Notes: generated by a model from the sequence alone, not told the origin. DNA of 10,164 nucleotides from Bacteroidota bacterium (GCA_021793635.1 JAJYSI010000075.1:1-10164); one strand, 5' to 3'. Positions 1 through 6,724 are shown, numbered from the stretch's first letter. Program-made: numbers and translations.

Positions 1-2
1 AT

Positions 3-503
3 AAAATTGTGAAATTAATAAAGGTATCTAAGCCGACATTAATTGCCTGGGAAAAGAAATATAAAGGGGAAATCGATGAATTAAAGTGGTCAAGGTTCGA
101 AAACATACTTGAGAAATATAAATTAACCCAAGAGGACCGAATAGCGCGATTGGCAAAGGAACTATCACTTGCATGGGAAACTTATGAGCAAAAAGATTAC
201 GACAATTTATCAAAACGGGATTTGCTATCAATGATAATTCGTTTGGAGCACCGTTTAAAAGAAGAAACGGCAGCGTTGAACATCGCAGTAAAGGATTATC
301 AAGAAAAAGAGCCTGACAAAGATATACTGAACATGACAGTAGGTGTTGTCAATGGTAAAGATGATCCTGGTAGATTATTTAAAGAAATTCAAATTCCAAT
401 GAAAAAAGGTGAAGACGGAAAATGGATACACGATGAGAGCAAACCACAAATAGAAAAAACCTATGATAAAGAAGGTAAAATGGTTGAAATTATCGAATAT
501 TAA
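3..503 (+). CDS. Partial protein with an HTH-like N-terminus, function unknown
   Basis: The frame is open to the left edge, so the gene probably begins outside the window; a GTG at 9 is the first possible internal start. The first visible residues (VSKPTLIAWEKKY) resemble the turn and recognition helix of a helix-turn-helix. The helix that should precede them is missing, which also argues for a truncated 5' end. A charged, probably helical middle follows (LSKRDLLSMIIRLEHRLKEE), then a polar C-terminal part (about residues 105-164) that I do not recognise. Similar layouts occur in small DNA-binding proteins of phages and other mobile elements, but that is a weak impression and not an assignment. 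The stop is TAA at 501-503 and no gene follows closely on this strand. I am fairly confident it is coding, because of its length and residue composition, but not of its role. Confidence 0.6.
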   Translation, partial: KIVKLIKVSKPTLIAWEKKYKGEIDELKWSRFENILEKYKLTQEDRIARLAKELSLAWETYEQKDYDNLSKRDLLSMIIRLEHRLKEETAALNIAVKDYQEKEPDKDILNMTVGVVNGKDDPGRLFKEIQIPMKKGEDGKWIHDESKPQIEKTYDKEGKMVEIIEY

Positions 504-639
504 ATTTTGAAATCTTAATTTTTCCTTAACTGTTTATGAAATTAGAAAAAGAATTAAAAATTAGAAATTAAAAGGGGAAGATAATAAGTAACAGCGAAAG
601 GGTTTTACATAAAGAACAATAATCTTGCTTAGGAAGGTT

Positions 640-713
640 ATATGTCGCTCCTCCGGAGCTTTAATGTTTTTTTCCATCTTTTTTTCTACTGATATGTCAC
701 CGCTCTGCGGCTG
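640..713 (+). repeat. Two palindromic repeat units in tandem
   Basis: Two related units start 52 bases apart. Each begins ATATGTC and runs into a short GC-rich hairpin. In the first, GCTCC and GGAGC pair around TCC (647-659). In the second, CCGC and GCGG pair around TCT (700-710). The second unit is preceded by TTCTACT (684-690), a motif found again, in variant form, beside the hairpins at 997-1181. The stem sequence differs between units while pairing is kept, so the structure appears to be what is conserved. No T-tract follows the first stem tightly enough to call a terminator. Function is unknown. Confidence 0.6.
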
Positions 714-774
714 TATGAGGTAACAGGGGATTTTTAATTGAATATTCACTCCTCCCTCCTAAAGAACTGAGGCA

Positions 775-967
775 CCCTTTATTAAGCGCATCATAAATTC
801 CATTATCCCTTTCACTTATAAAAATATAATTTTCTAATTCATTTATAATTTTTAATTGTATTAACCGTTCCGTCTGCAGACCCGCCTTCAATGATGATAA
901 ATTCTATATTTTGAAAAGTTTGTGACAGTACGCTATTAATACAACTTTCAATATACTCTTTATTATT
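775..967 (-). pseudogene. Family 2 glycosyltransferase fragment, frameshifted
   Basis: Read on the minus strand from 967, one frame gives NNKEY, ESCINSVLSQTF and IIIEGGSADGTV, then a TGA stop at 841-839. This is the N-terminal part of the GT-A fold of family 2 glycosyltransferases, where the usual text is like 'SVLSQTF' and 'DGGSTDGT'. Shifting one base near 842-846 restores the continuation NELENYIFI and SERDNGIYDALNKG, the family's next hallmark. Homology ends abruptly at about 775, where other members continue into the D-x-D region. The fragment thus keeps about 60 residues of a protein usually over 230 long, lacks both ends and carries a frameshift. In the GGS motif region the usual Asp before GGS is Glu, consistent with decay. 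Such enzymes build surface polysaccharides; this copy cannot be functional. Confidence 0.8.
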
Positions 968-996
968 TTAAACAATCGGGAAATAAGGATTTTGTT

Positions 997-1181
997 AATC
1001 CTCTACGAGGATTTGCCAATGTAGAATAAACCTTTTCCTACAATAATTTGACCTCTACGAGGTCTAAAAACATCCTTGTCCCGTTTGCGGGGGTAGATGT
1101 TTGATTATTGTAGAAACAAATTAATCCAACAAATAAACTATCCTCGTAGAGGATAAATAAATACTTTTAGTTATTGTAAGA
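997..1181. repeat. Cluster of four variable hairpins with TTCTACA-like flanks
   Basis: Four hairpins lie close together. AATCCTC/GAGGATT closes a TAC loop at 997-1013. GACCTC/GAGGTC closes TAC at 1050-1064. AAACATC/GATGTTT (1068-1074 and 1096-1102) encloses an inner CCCG-TTTG-CGGG stem (1080-1091). TATCCTC/GAGGATA closes GTA at 1139-1155. A TTCTACA-like motif sits outside the stems: plus strand at 1036-1042 (TCCTACA), minus strand at 1020-1026, 1109-1115 and, as TCTTACA, 1175-1181. It lies 6-8 bases from three of the stems and 19 from the last. CTACAATAAT at 1038-1047 and ATTATTGTAG at 1104-1113 form a perfect 10-base inverted repeat enclosing two of the hairpins, so this part can fold as a three-way junction. 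Stem sequences differ while pairing is preserved. Confidence 0.65.
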
Positions 1182-1198
1182 CAAATGTATTACGTTTG
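1166..1198 (+). promoter_or_regulatory. Candidate Bacteroidota-type promoter for the antitoxin gene
   Basis: TACGTTTG at 1191-1198 matches the TAnnTTTG (-7) consensus of the Bacteroidota housekeeping sigma factor. TTTA at 1166-1169, 21 bases upstream, is a 3-of-4 match to the TTTG (-33) box. Transcription would start near 1203-1205, leaving a short leader before the ribosome binding site at 1210-1215. It depends on the host using that promoter type, which is inferred. The -33 box overlaps the last palindromic unit. Confidence 0.35.
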
Positions 1199-1209
1199 TA
1201 TATATTTAT

Positions 1210-1215
1210 GAGGTG
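1210..1215 (+). promoter_or_regulatory. Shine-Dalgarno deciding the antitoxin start
   Basis: GAGGTG at 1210-1215 precedes the ATG at 1219 by a few bases. This favours the ATG over the in-frame GTG at 1213, which lies inside the Shine-Dalgarno sequence itself. Confidence 0.55.
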
Positions 1216-1218
1216 AAG

Positions 1219-1488
1219 ATGAAAGATTCAATAGTAACAGCAAGAATAGATTCAAATCTTAAAAAAGAAGCTGAGAGTATCTTAAAGAAAATTGGTTTAA
1301 GCAATTCTACTGCAATAGGGTTGTTTTATAACAGTGTGATAATTAACAAAGGACTGCCTTTCAGGTTAAGGGTAGATTCCGTTCCGCCTGTAGGCGATGC
1401 TGAGCAAAAAGATATTGAAAAGATTCTCAAGAAAAGGACAAAAGCTGATAGAATCATTTCGCATAGTGAAGAATTGAATTTAACCTAA
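1219..1488 (+). CDS. RelB/DinJ-family antitoxin, apparently without a toxin
   Basis: The 89-residue product begins with the ribbon-helix-helix segment typical of RelB/DinJ antitoxins: VTARIDSNLKKEAESIL, then KIGLSNSTAIGLFYNSVI and the KGLPFRLRV motif that closes the DNA-binding half (about residues 6-53). The acidic and basic C-terminal tail (about 60-89) would be the toxin-binding part. Such proteins dimerise, repress their own promoter and neutralise a RelE/YafQ-type mRNA interferase, normally encoded just downstream. Here only 186 bases separate the stop from a terminator, and none of their frames resembles RelE, YafQ or HicA, so the antitoxin appears to be solo. The ATG at 1219 was chosen because GAGGTG lies just upstream. 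The family call is strong; whether it still acts as an antitoxin is open. Confidence 0.85.
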   Translation: MKDSIVTARIDSNLKKEAESILKKIGLSNSTAIGLFYNSVIINKGLPFRLRVDSVPPVGDAEQKDIEKILKKRTKADRIISHSEELNLT

Positions 1489-1674
1489 TTATTGTCACAA
1501 TAGCAGATATAGATTTTAGGGGAAGCGTTTATAAATAGTCAGCTTAATAAGAATTATCAAACAAATTTCAATAAGGTTTAAATAGAAAAGAATAATCTTA
1601 TCAAAATTTCAGTAGCAATTTTTATTTTACTTGCCGCTATCACAACTATGACCATTAAAATAAACGTAATAAAA

Positions 1675-1697
1675 AAAGCCGGATTCAAACCGGCTTT
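1675..1697. terminator. Bidirectional intrinsic terminator between convergent genes
   Basis: AAAGCCGG (1675-1682) and CCGGCTTT (1690-1697) form a perfect 8-base stem around a 7-base loop. On the minus strand the stem runs into a continuous T-tract (the A run at 1671-1677), a classic terminator for the coiled-coil gene ending at 1733. On the plus strand it is followed by ATATTTTTTATAA, so it can also end antitoxin transcription. Confidence 0.85.
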
Positions 1698-1732
1698 ATA
1701 TTTTTTATAAATTATAAATTAATTGAGTCGAC

Positions 1733-2971
1733 TCATATTTCTTTTTCAATATTGATCTTATTTTTTCTTGATGATCTTAACATGACAATAATTACTATAA
1801 TAATTATGAGTAACACCGGTATTATGATATATAGCCATGTAAACGAACTTGCCATTGCAACATTTTTCCATTGTGCAATCTTGGCGTCAATAGCGCTTAT
1901 TTGCGCCTCAGTAATAAGCTTATTATCCATCAAGAAAGGAATCCAGTTAGGTTTTATATTTGTATTCCAAACTGTATCAACAAATATTTTATATGTTCCT
2001 TTTGATTCTTCTTTGTTTAAACTAGCATGTTGTATCTCATCATTTATATAGGAAGAAACTGCCTGCGAGAATTCTTCGCCGTTTGAAAATTGATTTAAAA
2101 TTATTCCATGCACAGCAAAGCTTTGGTTAATCGAGTTCCATGCTTGCTGGACAATAGCATTATCCCACGATACAAGAGAAGAGTCTATGTCTTTCAGGTT
2201 CTTTACATCTTCGTGCCGCTTCGAATAAATACTGATTATTTGTGGTCCAACTGTATTCCACATTTTCTTAAATTGTTGCTGCTGCGCTTTAATGGAATTA
2301 AGATCGTTGGGTGTTAAAGCAGAGGCACTGAGAAATTTAATATTATCGTCGATAGATTTTTTAATATTGGAAATCATATCCATCTTCTTGACTTTGGAAA
2401 AAATCTCCTGCTGTTCGCTGCTCGTTAGATTTGTGTTCCCCATTGCAGAAGGCGGCATCAGGCTATCGATCATCGACATAATTAACCTGTCTCTTTTTAG
2501 CAATGAGTATCTTAACTCAGCAATAATTCTATTAAGTCGTGCAATATCACTTTTATCCTGCGATTGTACTTGTTGTAATTGATCTAGTAAATCGGAATTT
2601 CTTTTGTTCAAAGTATCTAACTGAGTTTGAAGCTGTGAAATCTTAGTTTGTAAATTAGTAATCTGACCAAAGTCGCCCTGTCTTAATGTCAATGCATTAT
2701 TCAACTTTGTAATTGAGCCATTGAAATCCTCAGGATAAAGACTTTTGTCTAACAAATCTTTTTTAGAACTGTAATCACTGCTTAACCGGTCAATTTGAGT
2801 TTTAATTTGAGCTAACTTATCATTAGTTGTTGCGCTTTTAATAGATTCATCTATTTGCTTAACCTTTGACTTAAAATTCTGCACTATTTGGTAATCCTGC
2901 TGTGCAAAATTTATCTGGCTGAAAAGAAAAACAATAGAAAATAAGACTAATAAAAAATTTATCTTTTTCAT
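1733..2971 (-). CDS. Secreted coiled-coil protein with C-terminal membrane anchor, function unknown
   Basis: The 412-residue protein starts with a signal peptide: two lysines, a hydrophobic core at about residues 5-19, and a likely cleavage after NFA at residue 23. Residues 25-100 are helical and charged. Residues 101-160 show heptad-like spacing of Leu/Ile with many Gln and Asp, indicating a coiled coil. A long mixed region follows (170-370) with WNTVGPQ, SLVSWDNAIVQQAWNSI and a WNTNIKPNWIPF segment; I recognise no family in it. A single membrane helix lies at 377-398, very rich in Ile, followed by a basic tail RSSRKNK that should stay in the cytoplasm. The body would therefore lie outside the inner membrane. 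It overlaps the upstream lipoprotein gene by ATGA and is probably translationally coupled to it. Roles such as an envelope scaffold or tether fit this architecture but nothing identifies one. Its ORF and domain organisation are clear; the function is unknown. Confidence 0.85.
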   Translation of the reverse strand: MKKINFLLVLFSIVFLFSQINFAQQDYQIVQNFKSKVKQIDESIKSATTNDKLAQIKTQIDRLSSDYSSKKDLLDKSLYPEDFNGSITKLNNALTLRQGDFGQITNLQTKISQLQTQLDTLNKRNSDLLDQLQQVQSQDKSDIARLNRIIAELRYSLLKRDRLIMSMIDSLMPPSAMGNTNLTSSEQQEIFSKVKKMDMISNIKKSIDDNIKFLSASALTPNDLNSIKAQQQQFKKMWNTVGPQIISIYSKRHEDVKNLKDIDSSLVSWDNAIVQQAWNSINQSFAVHGIILNQFSNGEEFSQAVSSYINDEIQHASLNKEESKGTYKIFVDTVWNTNIKPNWIPFLMDNKLITEAQISAIDAKIAQWKNVAMASSFTWLYIIIPVLLIIIIVIIVMLRSSRKNKINIEKEI

Positions 2972-3435
2972 TTTACTTCCTCTTTAGAAATTCCTTTTTC
3001 GGTGAGATTGATTTTGCTGCTATCGTTTACACCATAAACCAGCTCTATAAATGGAGGTCTTTGGTTGAAGGCAGGATTTTGAATGCCGGTTTTATCAGAT
3101 ATTTCAATTTTCTTTTCCAAGCGGAAGGTTCCCTCATCAACATTAAACACATAGACGTTCCTGAAATTATTTGCAACCATAAAGTAATATCCGTTTAAAT
3201 TTCTAATTACTCTAAGCTGCTGGTTTTGATAGCCGAGTGAATCGCCTGTTTCTTTTAGGAATAATTCACGCGCATCAAAGTTGATTGAATAGCGCTTAAT
3301 ATCAACCTTGCCATTATTGTCGACGCTAAGCACAGATTCAACGGGCCACGCAAAATCGGCTGGTTTCAAAACTAAAGTGGAACACGCGCCAATGAATAGA
3401 AAGGAACCAATTAACAATAACTTGATCGTTTTCAT
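2968..3435 (-). CDS. Small lipoprotein, function unknown
   Basis: The 155-residue product has a lipoprotein signal peptide: MKTIK, a hydrophobic stretch, then IGAC with the modifiable cysteine at residue 18. Serine at the next position would favour the outer membrane under the E. coli sorting rule. The mature part is mostly beta-like and soluble, with FNVDEGTFRLEKKI in the middle and FIELVYGV near the end; I do not recognise a family. The start is well supported by AGGAGGT (plus-strand positions 3439-3445), 3-4 bases before the ATG. Its TGA stop overlaps the ATG of the next gene, so the two form an operon and their products probably act together at the envelope. Confidence 0.8.
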   Translation of the reverse strand: MKTIKLLLIGSFLFIGACSTLVLKPADFAWPVESVLSVDNNGKVDIKRYSINFDARELFLKETGDSLGYQNQQLRVIRNLNGYYFMVANNFRNVYVFNVDEGTFRLEKKIEISDKTGIQNPAFNQRPPFIELVYGVNDSSKINLTEKGISKEEVK

Positions 3436-3445
3436 GAGACCTCCT

Positions 3446-4013
3446 ATAATTGTAGTGGTAATGTTTTTAGGTTAATTTATTTATTAGTAGATACATGTTT
3501 AATGGATACTTTTGGAATTTACTTCTTATAAACCTTTGTTGCAATAATATAACTTACATTGATGATTTTAAATTTTTTATGGATAGATATTCTTTTCAAA
3601 AAAGATTATTACGGCAAGTCTAAATGCTGCGATTTTTCTTATAAATAAAGGACTTTTACAACACTTTGTAGAAATTGGTTAAGAACATTTTTTTTGACCG
3701 TAAAAATTTTTGCACTAACAAATTCATTTTCTAAGAAGAGAATAAATAAAATTCCCTTGTGCTGCTAAACACCATCTAGCTGTTCATTATGCTCTAACTT
3801 CATTCAAATAATTTGTTTTGCTTAAAAAACTGGCGATTATTTACTGACAATTACAAATCATTAGCGTCGTGTCCAATTTATTGGGTGCGACCTATATTTA
3901 TTTCCAATGTCAGTGGGCATGCCAGTGTCTTTAAGCTTGGTCTAAATATTAGGCTCGCGCCCATTTTATTTTTAAAACGCTGAGATCGATATTTAGTGCC
4001 GCTAATTTTATTA
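3446..4013. other. Divergent intergenic region, no gene seen
   Basis: This stretch separates the minus-strand envelope operon from the plus-strand chemosensory operon. I find no credible coding frame, tRNA-like fold or Shine-Dalgarno-led short ORF. The left part (to about 3860) is unstructured A/T-rich sequence that should carry the promoter of the lipoprotein gene, which I could not place with confidence. The right part holds the large inverted repeat at 3863-3981. Confidence 0.6.
3863..3981. repeat. Large imperfect inverted repeat upstream of the che operon
   Basis: The arm at 3882-3900 (TGGGTGCGACCTATATTTA) pairs with 3943-3963, with one mismatch (a G-U pair if transcribed rightward) and two single-base bulges. 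The outer ends AGCGT (3863-3867) and ACGCT (3977-3981) also pair. The centre carries an 8-base palindrome, GGCATGCC, at 3916-3923. The arms are much richer in G+C than the flanks. It could be a miniature inverted-repeat element, paired ends of a deleted insertion sequence, or a structured leader or regulatory RNA. I see no transposase remnant and no clear target duplication. Confidence 0.6.
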
Positions 4014-4045
4014 TTTGCATTTTAAGTGATAATACTTTAGATTTA
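4014..4045 (+). promoter_or_regulatory. Candidate promoter of the chemosensory operon
   Basis: TTTG at 4014-4017 and TAGATTTA at 4038-4045 are separated by 20 bases. This matches the Bacteroidota pattern TTTG-N19-21-TAnnTTTG except for the last base. Transcription would start around 4050, about 28 bases before the first cheW. The call depends on the inferred host group; no good -35/-10 pair of the usual type is visible. Confidence 0.35.
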
Positions 4046-4078
4046 ATGTAATTTTCATTAACTAATTAGTATAAGCTA

Positions 4079-4537
4079 ATGTTAAGTAATGATAAAGTTG
4101 TTGTTTTTAATTTAGATGATAAAAACTTTGCTCTTTATCTAAATGTAGTACTAAGGGTCTTACCATCGCTTGAAATTACCCCCCTCCCCGGCTCACCAAA
4201 AGTTGTATTAGGCATTATAAATATTGAGGGCGAAATTATTCCCGTTTTTAATATTCGTCTTAGATTTCAAATACCATTTAAAGAAATGGATTTAGGCGAC
4301 AAGATTATAATTGTAAAAACTATAAATCGCAAGGCTGCTCTTTTAGTTGATGATGTGAAAGAAGTAACTGAAATTACAGGGGAAGATTTAACTATGTCTA
4401 AAGGAACTGTACCAGGACATAAATATATTGAAGGCGTCATGAAGCTTGGGGATGACTTAGTCCTCATCCATGATATTGACAATTTTCTTTCCCTTTTTGA
4501 GGAAGAAAAGCTAAATAATGCAATTGAGGATGAGTAA
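4079..4537 (+). CDS. cheW: CheW-like coupling protein (first of two)
   Basis: The 152-residue protein is a single CheW domain, the scaffold that joins chemoreceptor tips to the CheA kinase in signalling arrays. Family landmarks are in order: VVVFNLDDKNFAL at the start, VLRVLPSLEITPLPGSP, then GIINIEGEIIPVFNIR (about residues 45-60, the core of the fold), VDDVKEVTEI, and the closing KLGDDLVLIHDIDNFL. It is the first gene of the operon and its end overlaps the start of cheR. The ATG at 4079 is the only sensible start, although no Shine-Dalgarno is visible. By content and order it corresponds to WspB of Wsp systems; that correspondence is inferred from the operon and not from a distinctive residue. 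Confidence 0.93.
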   Translation: MLSNDKVVVFNLDDKNFALYLNVVLRVLPSLEITPLPGSPKVVLGIINIEGEIIPVFNIRLRFQIPFKEMDLGDKIIIVKTINRKAALLVDDVKEVTEITGEDLTMSKGTVPGHKYIEGVMKLGDDLVLIHDIDNFLSLFEEEKLNNAIEDE

Positions 4538-6074
4538 TAATATTAAAGAAAATAATATCTTATCACAAGATTTCCTTTTTAGATTAAGCAACTTTATCTC
4601 TTCAAGGATGGGCCTTAATTTTCCAAAAGAAAAATTACCTGATTTAGAGAGAGGAATAATATTAGCTTCTAAAGAGTTTAATTTTGACAATACAAAAGAT
4701 TTTGTTGATTGGCTTACTACCTCATCCATAGACCAAAAACATATTGAGATACTTGCCGGATATTTAACTATTGGTGAAACATATTTTTACCGGGATGAAA
4801 ATTACTTTGAAATATTGGAAAACAATATTTTACCAAAGCTTATCAGCGCCCGCCGCCAATCTGATAAAAGAATTAGGATATGGAGCGCCGGCTGCTCTAC
4901 CGGTGAAGAGCCTTATTCGATAGCAATGTTGTTGCATAAATTAATACCCGACATAAAGGATTGGGAGATTACAATTTTAGCTTCCGATATAAATTCAAAA
5001 TTCTTAAAGAAAGCTAATGAAGGTATATATACAGAATGGTCTTTCCGTAATACCCCTGCCTGGATTAGAAATAATTATTTTAATCATGAAAGTAATAAGC
5101 GGTTTAAAATAATCCCGGCAATCAAAAAGATGGTTAATTTTTCATATCTTAATTTAGCTGATGATAATTATCCGTCACTTATCAACAATACAAATGCGAT
5201 GGATATAATATTCTGCAGAAATGTCCTTATGTATTTTATCCCGGAACTTGCCAATAATGTAGTCGTAAATCTTTCCAACTCCTTAGTCGAAGGTGGTTGG
5301 CTAATTATAAATCCTGCCGAAGCCTCATTCGTACCCCAGGACCGGTTTGACGTGATTAATTTAGATAATGCAATCATATACAAAAGAAATACCGGTAAAA
5401 GTACCGGGGCTAATGAAAATAATTTATCAGAAAGTCACATTGAAACGAAAGATGAAATAACCGATTTCAATTTAAATTTTAATGCCTGGCAAAACACAGA
5501 AAATAGTACAATCGGAAAATTAGACAAAAGCATAATCGAAAATTCTTCCGGCGGAAAAACGATTTCGGATAGTCTGGATTTATACCTGCTTGCTTATGAA
5601 TTGTTTAAATCGGGACATTATGAAGATGCAGAGAAGCATTTATTAAATATACATTCTAAAAACCCACTAATTTCAAGAGTACAGGCTCTTTTAGCCCGCA
5701 TTTATGCTAATAAAGGAGAACTCAACGATGCAGTCAATTGGTGCGAAAAAGCCATTGTGAATGATAAACTAAATCCCGCACTCTATTATTTACAGGCAAC
5801 GATTCTTCAAGAATTGGGGAATAAAAAGGAGGCAATTCGCCTTTTAAAACAAACACTTTATCTCGACCATAATTTTGTAATGGCTCATTTAGCATTAGCA
5901 AATTTGACTATGAATAATAATCAGCTCGCCGAATCAAAAAAATATTACCGGAATGCATTATCAATTCTAAGCGCTTATCCTTTGGATAAAATCTTACCTT
6001 ATTCAGAAGGAATAACAGCCGGAAGGTTATCGGAAATAATTAGCGCTTCAAATTATAAGGAGGGTGTAATATGA
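4518..6074 (+). CDS. cheR: CheR methyltransferase fused to C-terminal TPRs (WspC-like)
   Basis: CheR uses S-adenosylmethionine to methylate glutamates on chemoreceptors, which resets their signalling state. The N-terminal helical domain covers about residues 17-105, ending in TIGETYFYRD. The catalytic domain has the SAM loop SAGCSTGEEPYSIAM (123-137), the acidic strand ASDIN (155-159) and FCRNVLMYF (232-240). After a polar linker (about 290-350) comes a TPR region (about 353-488), then LPYSEGITAGRL, a tail I associate with CheR-TPR proteins of Wsp-like clusters. At 518 residues it is nearly twice a plain CheR, as expected for CheR-TPR (compare WspC and FrzF). The TPRs probably bind a partner protein. 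Start: ATG at 4518 has AAGAAAAG-type purines upstream and overlaps cheW; ATG at 4530, in frame and overlapping the cheW stop, is an alternative. Confidence 0.93.
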   Translation: MQLRMSNNIKENNILSQDFLFRLSNFISSRMGLNFPKEKLPDLERGIILASKEFNFDNTKDFVDWLTTSSIDQKHIEILAGYLTIGETYFYRDENYFEILENNILPKLISARRQSDKRIRIWSAGCSTGEEPYSIAMLLHKLIPDIKDWEITILASDINSKFLKKANEGIYTEWSFRNTPAWIRNNYFNHESNKRFKIIPAIKKMVNFSYLNLADDNYPSLINNTNAMDIIFCRNVLMYFIPELANNVVVNLSNSLVEGGWLIINPAEASFVPQDRFDVINLDNAIIYKRNTGKSTGANENNLSESHIETKDEITDFNLNFNAWQNTENSTIGKLDKSIIENSSGGKTISDSLDLYLLAYELFKSGHYEDAEKHLLNIHSKNPLISRVQALLARIYANKGELNDAVNWCEKAIVNDKLNPALYYLQATILQELGNKKEAIRLLKQTLYLDHNFVMAHLALANLTMNNNQLAESKKYYRNALSILSAYPLDKILPYSEGITAGRLSEIISASNYKEGVI

Positions 6075-6724
6075 AAGAAATTAGAAAATCATCTAGTTGG
6101 AATCCATCACTTAGTGAAAACAGTAAACCCGGAACGATCAACTGGGATGAAATAATAAATCATCTTGAAACTGGAGAGAAATCACTTAAAAGTAATTGGT
6201 TTGTTCCAATTGAACAGAAAAAGAAAATATTAAAAGATAGAGCAAAAAAATTTGCAAAAGAATCAAGTAGTAAAGTAAATGAAGCAGAGGATATTGAAAT
6301 TATTCAATTTACCCTTGCATACGAGATGTATGGAATTGAAACTCTATATGTACGGGAAGTATTCCCATTGAAAGGACTTACCCCTTTGCCGTCAACACCG
6401 GCATTTTTACTTGGGATAACAAATGTTCGCGGAAAGATTTTGCCCGTTATAGATATTAAAAAATTTTTTAATCTTCCGGAGAAAGGTTTAACTGATTTAA
6501 ATAAACTAATTATACTCTATTCAGATGGCTTTGAACTTGCCATATTGGCTGATTTTATAATTGGCGCTACTAATATTGATCTTAATAAACTTCAGCCGGC
6601 ATTACCTACCTTAACCGGAATTCGTGCTGATTTTTTAAAAGGAGTAACTAATGATGGTGTTATAATCCTGGATGGTGAAAAAATTTCGAAGGATAAAAGA
6701 ATAATAATAAATGATGAACTTTAG
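6071..6724 (+). CDS. cheW: Second CheW with an N-terminal extension (WspD-like)
   Basis: The 217-residue protein has a CheW domain at about 78-215, with IQFTLAYEMYGIETLYVREVF, PLPSTPAFLLGITNVRGKILPV and a closing DGVIILDGEKI. The first 75 residues are an extension: INWDEIINHLETGEKSL, then KKKILKDRAKKFAKE. That extension, with its 'ILxxRAxxxAxE' pattern, is what I associate with the second CheW of Wsp-like operons; CheW alone is about 150 residues. The gene overlaps the cheR stop by ATGA and has a strong Shine-Dalgarno, AAGGAGGG, at 6057-6064. Two different CheWs suggest that one coupler docks the receptor-kinase array and the extended one adds another contact, but the role of the extension is not visible here. 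Confidence 0.92.
   Translation: MKEIRKSSSWNPSLSENSKPGTINWDEIINHLETGEKSLKSNWFVPIEQKKKILKDRAKKFAKESSSKVNEAEDIEIIQFTLAYEMYGIETLYVREVFPLKGLTPLPSTPAFLLGITNVRGKILPVIDIKKFFNLPEKGLTDLNKLIILYSDGFELAILADFIIGATNIDLNKLQPALPTLTGIRADFLKGVTNDGVIILDGEKISKDKRIIINDEL

Larger units (their letters stand above)
504..1218. other. Gene-poor region with palindromes and gene debris
   Basis: I see no intact gene in this 700-base stretch. Positions 504-639 are A/T-rich simple sequence with a near-repeat of AATTAAAAATTAG and AAATTAAAAG. Two palindromic units lie at 640-713. A decayed glycosyltransferase fragment lies on the minus strand at 775-967. A second cluster of palindromes occupies 997-1181, immediately upstream of the antitoxin gene. 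The mix of gene debris and palindromes fits an accessory site that has gained and lost DNA. Confidence 0.7.

Noticed and set aside
561..749. 62-codon minus-strand open frame
   Set aside because: It spans the palindromic units and A/T-rich simple sequence and has no recognisable features. Its reading is an accident of low stop density.
697..891. 64-codon minus-strand ORF as a real small protein
   Set aside because: Its middle is the second frame of the glycosyltransferase remnant, its first residues are out-of-frame sequence, and its end runs through a palindromic unit.
997..1181. CRISPR array
   Set aside because: The units are palindromes of differing sequence, in both orientations and at uneven spacing. 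There are no identical direct repeats and no cas genes nearby.
1600..1711. Small hydrophobic plus-strand open frame (SVAIFILLAAITTMTI)
   Set aside because: It has no start codon before the hydrophobic stretch and no Shine-Dalgarno, and it runs through the terminator hairpin.
1752..2582. Several plus-strand open frames of 70-100 codons
   Set aside because: They lie entirely inside the long minus-strand coiled-coil gene and show no family features or ribosome binding sites.
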